Of a stretch of 33,548 nt of DNA, positions 1 to 7,396 are shown in pieces. A model generated the notes under the pieces. The model made no database searches, was not told where the DNA came from, and saw only the letters and a program-made list of their open reading frames with translations. A program made the translations under genes and the position numbers. The stretch comes from Oleidesulfovibrio sp964593925 (GTDB lineage Bacteria > Desulfobacterota > Desulfovibrionia > Desulfovibrionales > Desulfovibrionaceae), in assembly GCA_964593925.1 (NCBI GenBank), contig CAZQKM010000025.1:1-33548 (forward strand). The letters are read 5' to 3'. Positions within the stretch are counted from its first letter, which is position 1; every line of letters begins with the position of its first letter.

Positions 1-1
1 C

Positions 2-54
2 AAGAACACAGAAAAGTGGCTTAACTGGTACTCCACAAAAATGTGGCAGGATCA
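2..54. repeat. Left copy of 53-bp terminal inverted repeat
   Basis: This segment is the exact reverse complement of 33496-33548; identity stops at position 54. It contains a small perfect hairpin, CCACA-AAAA-TGTGG. The stop codon of the J-domain gene lies only 15 bp further in. The most likely meaning is that the assembly stops inside two oppositely oriented copies of a repeated element, probably the end of an insertion sequence, but no transposase is visible here, so the element cannot be named. Confidence 0.85.
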
Positions 55-68
55 GGATGGAGGCTTTA

Positions 69-875
69 TTATACAGGATCTGTTTTTGCTAGGATACGTA
101 CGTATAGATCCCCACGCCATGTTCCGAATTTACGGCCTTGTTCCCGCAATCGAATGGGGCGGCCCACTACAAAGTCCGGGGGCAGTGTTATTTCCAACAT
201 TTTTTTTTCGCCCGTGAGCCCTATGGATATATTCAGACGGACCTTGGTACCGGGTACGAGGTTTGGCGTGGGTAGGTATACGGTCTGTTCATAATCCATC
301 TGGTGGCGTAGCCAATTTTTTATGCCGGCAATTATTCCCTGTGTCAGATCAATACTCAGCGTTGACTTGCCCCACTCCAGTGCCAGCCGTTTGCGTTTAC
401 GCGGTTTGTTACGGCTAAGAGCGCTTCCTTCGTTTTTGAGCTGGGCATAAATGTCTTCAAAGACTTTTTTTGCAAAAGGGTCCTTGAGGATATCCTGTAG
501 CACATCTTCCTGCTTGTAATAAAATGGTCCGGAGGCGTCGCGACGAGTATTGGCATGGGCAGATTTGCGTTGCTGTTTGTCCTCTGTTGTTTGGCGCTGT
601 TGATTTTTTGCGCGGTTGTATGCCTTGAAGGCATCTTCACGGGTTTGTTTGTCAGTTGTGCCGGATTCTGTTGTTGTGGCTGTTTTGTGTGCATGTAACC
701 GTGTGAGCAGTACATACGCTTCATTCAAGCGTTGAAATTGTTTAGCCGCATTTGGCGACCCCGGATGCAGATCCGGGTGCAAGGCAAATGCACGGCGACG
801 ATAAGCGGATTTGATGGTTGCCAGATCCGCATTTTCGGGAATTTGTAAAAGACGATAGCAGTCCTGCGGAGTCAC
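69..875 (-). CDS. J-domain (DnaJ/CbpA-like) co-chaperone
   Basis: The protein should stimulate the ATPase of an Hsp70 (DnaK) and hand it substrates in the cytoplasm. The N-terminus is a J domain with the diagnostic HPD at about residues 33-35 (ALHPDLHPG). A charged, Lys/Gln/Thr-rich linker follows. The C-terminal ~100 residues resemble the DnaJ/CbpA substrate-binding domain (LPPDFVVGRPIRLREQGRKF). There is no Cys-rich zinc domain and no Gly/Phe region, so it is a CbpA-type or specialised J protein rather than classical DnaJ. I chose the GTG at 875 because it starts just before the YxxL of helix I and has AGGTG upstream; an in-frame GTG at 896 would add seven residues but lies inside a hairpin. 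It is the last gene of a leftward run behind the Cys-cluster gene and ends 15 bp from the terminal repeat. About 268 residues; apparently intact. Confidence 0.85.
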   Translation of the reverse strand: MTPQDCYRLLQIPENADLATIKSAYRRRAFALHPDLHPGSPNAAKQFQRLNEAYVLLTRLHAHKTATTTESGTTDKQTREDAFKAYNRAKNQQRQTTEDKQQRKSAHANTRRDASGPFYYKQEDVLQDILKDPFAKKVFEDIYAQLKNEGSALSRNKPRKRKRLALEWGKSTLSIDLTQGIIAGIKNWLRHQMDYEQTVYLPTPNLVPGTKVRLNISIGLTGEKKMLEITLPPDFVVGRPIRLREQGRKFGTWRGDLYVRILAKTDPV

Positions 876-889
876 GTGCCACCTGTAAG

Positions 890-919
890 GCCGCACACCG
901 CGGCGTGCGGCGGCTTTTT
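890..919 (+). terminator. GC-rich hairpin with T-run, terminator-like on the plus strand
   Basis: GCCGCAC pairs with GTGCGGC around an 8-base loop, and GGC plus five T follow on the plus strand. Both flanking genes are on the minus strand. The hairpin therefore sits between the Cys-cluster gene and the J-domain gene, where it could mask translation or partly uncouple the two. Used rightward, it would stop transcription entering from the left end. Its role is inferred. Confidence 0.4.
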
Positions 920-932
920 GTTGCGCGGTCGA

Positions 933-1433
933 TTATGACCGGTGGTTTTTACCGGTAATATATGCTGCCTCTTCATCACTGATGCACAGGGCTCTGGCTT
1001 CAACATTTTTATCGGAGGCCAGCAGATTATGCTTGTGCATATAGCGTAGCCCCTGCATGGCAAATTCAGGGTGTGTTACGCTGGCGCATATACCGGGGCA
1101 AAAATCTTTGGCCATTTCCAAGCTGTCCTTGTCCACCAGATTACCCCGGAAAAAAGGCCATGCACGGCAAATATCTGGCTTGGCGGCATGCACTGCACAG
1201 CCTTTGCTTTGGTCAAAGAAAATACAGTATGCATTGTCCTGTATGCGAATCATAAGCTTACCGCTGCGCCTTTCGCCATATACAGACTCAAACCCTTCGG
1301 GAGTCATCTTAAGGTGCAGGCAGAGGCGCTCAAGATCTTTGGGGCCTACAACTATACCGCCTGCGCCTTGGCAACAATGTCCGCACATCTGGCAGTCAAA
1401 AGCATTTTTGTGATGGTGTTGATTGTGCTGCAT
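933..1433 (-). CDS. YkgJ-family (UPF0153) cysteine-cluster protein
   Basis: The N-terminal motif CQMCGHCCQG at about residues 14-23 followed by GGIVVGPKDLERL is the signature of the YkgJ/UPF0153 family, which probably binds zinc or an iron-sulfur cluster. Further conserved cysteines follow in FFDQSKGCAVHAAKPDICRAWPF (split here as YCIFFDQSKGC and PDICRAWPF) and DFCPGIC. The biochemical role of the family is unknown. The frame is open upstream, but the ATG at 1433 fits the family N-terminus best and begins six bases after the stop codon of the CoA-binding gene, which suggests translational coupling. About 166 residues, a usual length. It appears to be the middle gene of a three-gene leftward operon ending with the J-domain gene. 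Confidence 0.85.
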   Translation of the reverse strand: MQHNQHHHKNAFDCQMCGHCCQGAGGIVVGPKDLERLCLHLKMTPEGFESVYGERRSGKLMIRIQDNAYCIFFDQSKGCAVHAAKPDICRAWPFFRGNLVDKDSLEMAKDFCPGICASVTHPEFAMQGLRYMHKHNLLASDKNVEARALCISDEEAAYITGKNHRS

Positions 1434-1438
1434 ATACT

Positions 1439-1858
1439 TTATCGCATAAGACGCTGGTGCTCGACCATGATACATGCGTCTTCAATGACGGTTATGTGTT
1501 GCTCGGTGAGTAGTGCCCCCGCATCAGGGCTGTGTATACCAAGCTGCATCCAGAATACCGCAGGCCTGTGGCGCATGGCAAGGGTTTCATGCGCGTGCTG
1601 GGGGCAATGCCGAGGCGCACGGAACAGATTAACAATATTTACAGCCATGGGAATATCCAGCAAGGACGCAAAGGTTTGCAGGCCCCAGACGTTACGCCGT
1701 ACAGGATGCACGGGAATAACCGTATAGCCTGCACCGATAAGATAGCGCCCCACAGTGTCAACGGCTTGGCCGGGTTTGTCTTTGGCTCCAAGAACAGCAA
1801 TGGTTCGGTAGGCTGCCAGCACGGTACGGATGCGCTCGTCAGCCAGCATGGAGAGCAT
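1439..1858 (-). CDS. CoA-binding (YccU-like, CoA_binding_2) protein
   Basis: A 139-residue single-domain protein with a Rossmann-type fold. The N-terminus has TIAVLGAKDKPGQ, corresponding to the usual nucleotide-binding GxS-x-KP loop. Then come GYTVIPVHPVRRNVWGLQTF and DIPMAVNIVNLFR. The C-terminal VFWMQLGIHSPDAG and VIEDACIMVEH match the conserved WxQxGI and CIMVEH blocks. The family resembles the CoA-binding domain of succinyl-CoA synthetase and acetate-CoA ligases; its stand-alone role is unknown. The ATG at 1858 is preceded by AAGGAT at good distance, and upstream in-frame sequence does not look coding. First gene of the leftward run, divergent from the M24 peptidase. Confidence 0.85.
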   Translation of the reverse strand: MLSMLADERIRTVLAAYRTIAVLGAKDKPGQAVDTVGRYLIGAGYTVIPVHPVRRNVWGLQTFASLLDIPMAVNIVNLFRAPRHCPQHAHETLAMRHRPAVFWMQLGIHSPDAGALLTEQHITVIEDACIMVEHQRLMR

Positions 1859-2031
1859 GTGGATATCCTTAAAACAGCCTGAAGGTTGCAGTTGCATTGC
1901 CACGACTGAGGTGTATGATACGCATACGTAAGATAAAGCGCAATTGTTTACTAAAAGCCAGCGTGTATGGGATGGGTAGACCATATGCCGATGCCATGTT
2001 TGTATGGTGCTGTTGGTTGGAGGAAGCAAGC

Positions 2032-3288
2032 ATGCATAAAGACATTGTAAAGGAAAAAATGCACGAAATCAGGGCAATAGAATGTATGCCATGCGAGGAA
2101 CTTGCGCAACGCCATCAGCGTTTACGATCCATTATGGAGCAACAGATGCCAGAAGCATCAGGCATGCTCGTCTGCTCACGTTTGAACATCTATTATCTTA
2201 CGGGTACGTTGGGAAACGGTGTGCTGTGGATACCGGTACAGGGCGAACCCGTGCTGATGCTGCGGCGGGGGCTGGAGCGCGCTAGATTGGAAAGTCCCCT
2301 TGTCCACATTGTGCCGTTTCGTTCTTTTGTGGATGTTTCCGCGCGGTGTGACGACGCAGGTGTGCCCGTGGGAGATGTGGTGGGAGTGGAGCAGGCTGGG
2401 CTGACATGGGGGCTCGGTATTAAGCTTCAGGAGCATATGCCTTATGTGCGCTTTATTAGTGCGGACAAGGTGCTTGCCGTCTGCCGTAGCGTGAAGACCG
2501 TATGGGAGCTTGAAAAAATGCGTCTTGCCGGTGCGCGTCACCATGTCGCTCTATATGAACAGCTTCCTGAACAATTGCGGCAAGGTATGACGGAGCGGGC
2601 TGTTGCCCATGCTGGCTGGCAGGTCTTTTTTTCGCTTGGGCACTGTGGGCTCATGCGTATGAATGCCCCTGGAGAGGAGATTTTTTTGGGGCATGTCTGT
2701 GTGGGAGAAAGTGGTAACTATCCTAGCTATTTCAACGGTCCCTTGGGCATCATGGGCGAGCACCCTGCCACACCTTGTATGGGCAACGCGGGTAGGGTGT
2801 GGCAGGCGAGACAGATATTGTCTTGCGATATGGCATTTTGCCTTGAGGGATATCACAGCGATAAAACGCAGATATATTTTTCTGGTCCGGCTGGGACCAT
2901 ACCGGATGCTGTGCGTCGGGCGCATGATGTGTGTATTGCCATCCAGCAGGATGTTGCTGGGGCACTGAAGCCCGGGGCCGTTCCTTCTGCATTGTACGCC
3001 CGTGGGCTTGCCATGGCAAAAAAAGCAGGTTTTAGTAAGGGGTTTATGGGGCTTTTACATGGCAAGGTGGCTTTTTTGGGGCATGGGATAGGGCTTGCCA
3101 TTGATGACCAGCCTGTCATAGCCCGTGGTTTTGATATCCCTGTTAAAGCGGGTATGGTTTTTGCCCTGGAACCGAAGATCAGTCTGCCGGGTTTGGGCAT
3201 GGTAGGTGTGGAGAATACTTTTGAAGTGACAGAGTCGGGTAGCGCATGTCTGACAGGCGATGCGTATGACATTGTTTGTCTGGAATAG
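2032..3288 (+). CDS. M24-family metallopeptidase (Xaa-Pro aminopeptidase-like)
   Basis: A 418-residue cytoplasmic peptidase of the pita-bread fold, expected to release N-terminal residues next to proline using two divalent metals. The N-terminal half is a creatinase-type domain (LNIYYLTGTLGNGVLWIP). The catalytic half holds all five expected metal ligands in order: Asp in SCDMAF, Asp in SDKTQ eleven residues later, His in GHGIGL, Glu in LEPKI and Glu in VENTF. The position after HGIGL, often HE.P in the family, is IDDQP here, so substrate preference may differ. The frame is open to 1897, but the ATG at 2032 has GGAGGAA six bases upstream. It is divergent from the CoA-binding operon, and its 3' end faces hypB. 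Confidence 0.9.
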   Translation: MHKDIVKEKMHEIRAIECMPCEELAQRHQRLRSIMEQQMPEASGMLVCSRLNIYYLTGTLGNGVLWIPVQGEPVLMLRRGLERARLESPLVHIVPFRSFVDVSARCDDAGVPVGDVVGVEQAGLTWGLGIKLQEHMPYVRFISADKVLAVCRSVKTVWELEKMRLAGARHHVALYEQLPEQLRQGMTERAVAHAGWQVFFSLGHCGLMRMNAPGEEIFLGHVCVGESGNYPSYFNGPLGIMGEHPATPCMGNAGRVWQARQILSCDMAFCLEGYHSDKTQIYFSGPAGTIPDAVRRAHDVCIAIQQDVAGALKPGAVPSALYARGLAMAKKAGFSKGFMGLLHGKVAFLGHGIGLAIDDQPVIARGFDIPVKAGMVFALEPKISLPGLGMVGVENTFEVTESGSACLTGDAYDIVCLE

Positions 3289-3353
3289 GTAGCTAGGTAG
3301 ACGGGGGTGCGCGTATAAGGAGAAGGTCGCAGAAGATGCTGAGGCATGCGCCC

Positions 3354-4142
3354 TTATCCGCACACGAAGCCAGTGATACCAGTTTTCCAGCCCCTCGCCA
3401 GTGCGATACGAGAGTGGAAAGAATGCCAGTGTGCTGTTAAGATTCGCGGCAAAGCGNNNNNNNNNNNNNNNNNNNNNNNNNNNNNNNNNNNNNNNNNNNN
3501 NNNNNNNNNNNNNNNNNNNNNNNNNNNNNNNNNNNNNNNNNNNNNNNNNNNNNNNNACGAGAGTGGAAAGAATGCCAGTGTGCTGTTAAGATTCGCGGCA
3601 AAGCGATGGGCACGCTTCACGTCAAAATCCACATGGGGCAGCAAGTCTGTCTTATTCAGGACCATGGCTGTGGAAAGTGTAAAAAGCAGAGGATATTTTT
3701 CGGGCTTATCGTCGCCTTCGGGCACACTGAGCAGAGCAATTTTATGGTCTTCGCCGCAGTCAAATTCCACAGGACAGACAAGGTTGCCCACGTTTTCAAT
3801 AAAAAGGATGTCTGTTTGGTGCAGGTCCAAATGGCTTACTGCGTCCAGCACCATGGCGCTGTTCAGGTGACAGCCACCTTCGGTATTGATTTGTACCGCC
3901 TTGGCACCGGTGGCCGCTACCCGTTTGGCGTCATTGGAGGTTTGCAGGTCTCCTTCTACCACAGCCATGCTGAATTCGCTTTTAAGGTCAGTCAACGTGC
4001 GTTCAAGCAGAGTGGTTTTACCCGCACCCGGAGAGCTGATAAGATTAAGTACCAGAAGGTTGCTTTGTGCAAACAGGGCGCGTAGTTGGGCGGCAGTGTG
4101 TTCATTGGCTTCCAGGATATTGCGAATCACGGGAATTTCCAT
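3354..4142 (-). CDS. hypB: Hydrogenase/urease nickel incorporation GTPase HypB (interrupted by an assembly gap)
   Basis: HypB is the GTPase that drives nickel insertion into [NiFe] hydrogenase. Visible motifs: P-loop SSPGAGKTT at about 36-44, GGCHL around 89-93, the metal-site sequence NLVCPVEFDCGE around 120-131, and the guanine-specificity motif NKTD at 163-166. There is no His-rich nickel-storage N-terminus. The ATG at 4142 lies ten bases after the hypA stop. The 3' part is broken by 100 N flanked by a duplicated 49-bp sequence. As written, the frame after the gap ends in a meaningless tail at 3354. Overlapping the two copies restores the family C-terminus (LS-Y-RTGEGLENWYHWLR). In that frame no stop occurs before 3055, so the true end is uncertain. 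Identity is certain, the boundary is not. Confidence 0.9.
   Translation of the reverse strand: MEIPVIRNILEANEHTAAQLRALFAQSNLLVLNLISSPGAGKTTLLERTLTDLKSEFSMAVVEGDLQTSNDAKRVAATGAKAVQINTEGGCHLNSAMVLDAVSHLDLHQTDILFIENVGNLVCPVEFDCGEDHKIALLSVPEGDDKPEKYPLLFTLSTAMVLNKTDLLPHVDFDVKRAHRFAANLNSTLAFFPLSXXXXXXXXXXXXXXXXXXXXXXXXXXXXXXXXXXALPRILTAHWHSFHSRIALARGWKTGITGFVCG
3408..3456. repeat. 49-bp direct duplicate flanking the N gap (left copy)
   Basis: Identical to 3557-3605 on the other side of the run of 100 N. Both copies encode the same stretch of HypB. Two contig ends that overlapped by 49 bp but were joined with a fixed-size gap would give exactly this. Confidence 0.95.
3457..3556. other. 100-N scaffold gap
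   Basis: Exactly 100 N, the conventional placeholder for a gap of unknown size. Because identical 49-bp sequence lies on both sides, the real gap is probably negative, meaning the contigs overlap, and no sequence is missing. Confidence 0.95.
3557..3605. repeat. 49-bp direct duplicate flanking the N gap (right copy)
   Basis: Exact repeat of 3408-3456. See the hypB entry for the effect on its reading frame. Confidence 0.95.
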
Positions 4143-4152
4143 GCGAGGCTCC

Positions 4153-4503
4153 TCACTCTGCTTCAATGTGATCAACAAACAATTCGCGCCCTGTGAGTAT
4201 TTCGTGTCCGAATTCGTGTTTGCAACGAGGGCAGGGCAGGTACAGTTCGTCATTATCCGGAACAAATGCTTCGCCACAGCCGCTACACTTGACCCGTAAG
4301 GGTACTTCTTCCAACTCCAGTTCAGCGTGTTGCAGGCTCTCTTCGGTACAGAAGGCTTCAAACCCCATACGTAGCGCTTCGGGAACGATATTGGTCAGCT
4401 TGCCGTAGCGTACCCGCACTAGAAGCAGGCGTGTTGCACTGTGCTTTGCCATTTCCTCTTTGACGATTTCCACAAGGCTTGCGGCAATGGACATTTCATG
4501 CAT
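4153..4503 (-). CDS. hypA: Hydrogenase maturation nickel metallochaperone HypA
   Basis: A 116-residue HypA. It starts with MHEMSI, where the N-terminal amine and His2 bind nickel. The structural zinc site is formed by CSGC at 73-76 and CPRC at 91-94. It works with HypB in loading nickel into [NiFe] hydrogenase. The ATG at 4503 is preceded by AGGTAA. hypB begins ten bases after its stop, so the two are co-transcribed. hypC, hypD, hypE and hypF are not adjacent in this window. The gene is divergent from the TPR gene across about 190 bp. Confidence 0.95.
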   Translation of the reverse strand: MHEMSIAASLVEIVKEEMAKHSATRLLLVRVRYGKLTNIVPEALRMGFEAFCTEESLQHAELELEEVPLRVKCSGCGEAFVPDNDELYLPCPRCKHEFGHEILTGRELFVDHIEAE

Positions 4504-4562
4504 GTATGTTACCTAATATAAAAGTTTGGGGTCGTAAAGGCGCTATTTTGAATAATGAGGAT

Positions 4563-4592
4563 TTGCATGCTGCGTATCGTTGCGTGTATACT
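4563..4592 (+). promoter_or_regulatory. Putative sigma-70 promoter of the TPR/AMIN operon
   Basis: TTGCAT and TATACT are separated by 18 bases in the hypA/TPR intergenic region. The start site would lie about 100 bases before the chosen GTG start codon. Based only on consensus similarity. Confidence 0.4.
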
Positions 4593-4693
4593 ATTAGGCG
4601 TCGGACGTTATGAGAGGAATGCAGACGTCTGGAAAAACAGGCTGGCGGTGCAGCAGGACCGTGCAGGGAGACTGTAACACAAGGGATTATATT

Positions 4694-5443
4694 GTGAGCC
4701 AGAATGCGTATTTGGGCGTGTACTCCTCTGTAAAAAAGCTTGTGCCATCTGGGGGAAGCTCTGGCAAGGGAGGGGTGTATAAAAGCTATTGGTGCGTTTG
4801 GAGCACTGGGGAGCTTAAAGTTGCCATGCTGCCTTTGACCAATAGTCTGGAGCCGGACGGAGAGCCGTGTATCATAAGCCATGCGGAACTGGACAAAGAG
4901 TATGGGCATGAGCCTGGGCTCAGTGCATTGATGACTGAAGACACGCTTTCTCGTATGGTAGAGCACTTGCACACCGTGTTGCCAGTGCAGGAGCCAGATC
5001 TTCCAGATGATTGGGGTGAGGCAACAGAAGACGGCGTGCCCGCAAATGACGAGGAAGTGGAGCGGGCCGCTCGTGCGGACTTTGCCGTTGCGCTTACTTC
5101 ACTGCGCAGGGGTGATCTCGACCATGCTGTACATTTGTTCAATCGCCTGGTGGGTGAGGACAGACAGCATCCTCGGGAGCACCGCCATATGTTTACGGAA
5201 TTTGGTATTAACTTGCGTAAAAGCGGGTTGCCGGATATGGCTGTCAAGCATCATGAGTATGCCTTGGGGTTAAACCCTTCAGATGATCATATTCATTTTA
5301 ACATTGCCAGGGCATATTATGACATGGGTAAAGTGCAAAAAGCGCTTAGCCACTTGGACGAGTCGTTAAAGCTGAATCCCGACCTCGCTGTATCACAATT
5401 GTTTAAAGCGTATATTCTGCAACAAACAGCGCTCAGGCGCTAG
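4694..5443 (+). CDS. Tetratricopeptide-repeat protein
   Basis: About 249 residues. The first half is an unidentified globular region beginning VSQNAYLGVYSSVKKL, which I recall as typical of a conserved Desulfovibrio family. The second half contains at least three TPR units: ADFAVALTSLRRGDLDHAVHLF, an ~EFGINLRKSGLPDMAVKHHEYALGLNP segment and HFNIARAYYDMGKVQKALSHL (first 20-odd residues only cited in parts). TPRs serve as protein-interaction scaffolds, so a binding role is likely, but the partner is unknown. The GTG at 4694 follows AAGGGA with seven bases spacing; the frame is open further upstream to 4610 but with poor start signals. No signal peptide. The AMIN-domain gene starts 24 bp downstream, so the two form an operon. 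Confidence 0.8.
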   Translation: MSQNAYLGVYSSVKKLVPSGGSSGKGGVYKSYWCVWSTGELKVAMLPLTNSLEPDGEPCIISHAELDKEYGHEPGLSALMTEDTLSRMVEHLHTVLPVQEPDLPDDWGEATEDGVPANDEEVERAARADFAVALTSLRRGDLDHAVHLFNRLVGEDRQHPREHRHMFTEFGINLRKSGLPDMAVKHHEYALGLNPSDDHIHFNIARAYYDMGKVQKALSHLDESLKLNPDLAVSQLFKAYILQQTALRR

Positions 5444-5467
5444 ATCCGCCTTTGGGGAGTAATATTG

Positions 5468-6250
5468 ATGAATCGTATAATTGCAATGCTTATTCTTGGT
5501 GTACTGCTTGTGGCCATGATGCTTGTCGTGGCCAACTACATGTCGACCCCCGGAGAAGAAGACACTGTGTCTGTGGCCACAGGACCGTCTGGTATGCAGG
5601 AAGATTCCACCTCTGCTGAAGCTTCCAAGATACCACGGGAGTTAGCGCATTTGTCTGATACATCGCAAACACCTGTGGTGCCCCCGGCGGAAGCACCTGA
5701 CACGGTTGAGGGAGACTTGCCGCAACCCAATCCGGTTTCTTCTGGAGAGCAGGGTGAGGGTATGGCGCAAAATCCAACCGGGTCTGTTCCTTCTTCCATG
5801 GACCTGGCTGCGGCTGACGGGGATGCCAAGGCAGCGAAAAAAAAGCAGGATGCAGTACCTATGCCCAATACTCAGCCTGTAGCTCAGACGCCAGTACACT
5901 CGCCGGCTACTGCACCAAAGCCTGAAAATGCCAGTGGAAAGGCTGCCGCTGGCAAGTTGACAGCTGTGGGATACAAATTTGAGGGCAATGCACTGGTTTT
6001 TTATGTGCAAGGGTCTACTACCTTTGAGCACAAGGTGTTTACATTGTCTGGGCCAGATAGGTTGGTGGTGGATATCAAGGGAACCTGGGGGAATGTAGAT
6101 GCTCCCACCACGCCTTCCAACCGTTTGGTGAAAAGCTCTCGTGTGGGCTTGCATCAGCAGTATGCCCGCTTTGTTCTTGACCTGAAATCTCCGCTTGTGA
6201 AGCATTCGGCAACGCTACGCGACAATACCTTGCTTGTAACTATGGAGTAA
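5468..6250 (+). CDS. AMIN-domain protein, membrane-anchored
   Basis: A 260-residue protein with one N-terminal hydrophobic segment (residues ~4-24, IIAMLILGVLLVAMMLVVAN), a long Pro/Ala/Ser/Glu-rich linker of about 130 residues, and a C-terminal AMIN domain (VFTLSGPDRLVVDIKG, then SRVGLHQQYARFVLDLKSP). AMIN domains bind peptidoglycan or envelope structures and occur in N-acetylmuramoyl amidases and secretins. No catalytic domain is present, so this is probably a cell-wall localisation or scaffold factor on the periplasmic side. ATG at 5468 with GGGGAG upstream. Second gene of the TPR operon. Confidence 0.85.
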   Translation: MNRIIAMLILGVLLVAMMLVVANYMSTPGEEDTVSVATGPSGMQEDSTSAEASKIPRELAHLSDTSQTPVVPPAEAPDTVEGDLPQPNPVSSGEQGEGMAQNPTGSVPSSMDLAAADGDAKAAKKKQDAVPMPNTQPVAQTPVHSPATAPKPENASGKAAAGKLTAVGYKFEGNALVFYVQGSTTFEHKVFTLSGPDRLVVDIKGTWGNVDAPTTPSNRLVKSSRVGLHQQYARFVLDLKSPLVKHSATLRDNTLLVTME

Positions 6251-6760
6251 TAGAAGGAGCCGATGCGGCTACTATGTTTGGGGAACATGTGGAAGTGGTA
6301 GCATGCCACGGACACGGCGTACTTTAAGAGCCAGAGTACACTTGTGCAGATGGCTGGCAGGAGAAAAGGCATTGTCTGGGGGCAGCAGGGGAGCAGGTTG
6401 GCGTGCCGTCACATGCTAGGTTGCTGCGTTGCGGGCCATCGCAAAGGTAGGCAGTAGTACTTGAAGTCGTTGGTACCATTTTGTTTTTCAGCTTGTTTGG
6501 CTGAGAGTTGCTTATGGTATGGTTTGCTTTGGTAAGGCTCGTATTTTGCTGCTAGAGTCATGTTTGTAGGTGTAAGGTGGAGTACTAGTTATTGTGTGTG
6601 TTCCAGGCAGGGGATAGCGCTTTCTTACGTCCATGTTTACCTGTTGCGGAATGTCGGTGTGGGCTGCCTTTTTTGTTACCGGATGGGAGTCAGCCAGTAG
6701 GGACGTAGTGTGGGCTAGGGATTCTGTCGACATGAGTAGTCTGTAGATAAGAACCAGGTG
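6251..6760. other. Gene-free stretch after the AMIN gene
   Basis: About 510 bp without a convincing gene. Just after the AMIN stop codon AGCCG-ATG-CGGCT can form a small hairpin without a T-run. The rest shows scattered short frames with stops on both strands and no recognisable RNA gene. It may be a decayed gene. Confidence 0.5.
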
Positions 6761-7396
6761 ATGGTGGAGAAGATGTGGGAAAGTTCAGGGGGCGTGCCTC
6801 AAGGGCGGACATCAGCTGAAATTGCCGCGGCCATGGACTCTGTGGCAACGGAAATACGGCTGGCAGATGTATACCACAAGGCCTTGAAAGCCGGTAGTAT
6901 AGCACCGTTTTATAGTTTGAAGAATATACACGGTGATGTTGTGAACCCTGTGGATAACCTGCTTGAAGGGCCGGTTCTTATTTCGTTTTTTCGTGGCACA
7001 TGGTGTCCGTACTCTGTGGAAGAACTGCTGGCGCTCAACGCCATATTACCGCAAGTGACTGAACGTGGAGCAACCATTGTGGCGGTCTCTCCTCAGCAAC
7101 CGCGATTCAATCGTGCACTGGTGGCAGAGTATAGCCTTGGTTTTGATGTGCTGACTGATGTGGGGTGTAGGCTGAGCACGGGCTTTGGAGTGACGTATCA
7201 GCTCTCATTGGTGATCAAGCGTTTGTATACCTATTTTGGTATTGACCTTGAACAGTATAACGGTTCTGCGGGCTGGGTACTGCCTGCAACCTCACGGTAT
7301 GTGCTGGATACAAGTGCCCGCGTGCTGTGCGCACACGTGGACGTAGATTATGGCAAGCGTACGGATATTCGAAAGACTATGGCTGCATTGCCTTAG
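6761..7396 (+). CDS. Peroxiredoxin-like (AhpC/TSA-type thioredoxin-fold) protein
   Basis: About 211 residues with a thioredoxin-fold core: GSIAPFYSLKNIHGDVV, PVLISFFRGTWCPYSVEEL and ATIVAVSPQQPRFN. Cys82 in RGTWCPYS takes the place of the peroxidatic cysteine. Related proteins of this subfamily usually have WCPYC, so the second cysteine is replaced by Ser. A second candidate Cys lies in DVGCRLS, and another near the C-terminus in VLCAHVD. It may reduce peroxides using a distant or external resolving thiol. Start choice is uncertain: ATG at 6761 or 6773, with the latter having GGAG very close. It stands alone between two gene-free stretches; the frame shows no damage. Confidence 0.75.
   Translation: MVEKMWESSGGVPQGRTSAEIAAAMDSVATEIRLADVYHKALKAGSIAPFYSLKNIHGDVVNPVDNLLEGPVLISFFRGTWCPYSVEELLALNAILPQVTERGATIVAVSPQQPRFNRALVAEYSLGFDVLTDVGCRLSTGFGVTYQLSLVIKRLYTYFGIDLEQYNGSAGWVLPATSRYVLDTSARVLCAHVDVDYGKRTDIRKTMAALP

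Noticed and set aside
1071..1727. Plus-strand frame of 218 codons across the Cys-cluster and CoA-binding genes
   Set aside because: Lies antisense to two genes with clear family motifs and has no start signals.
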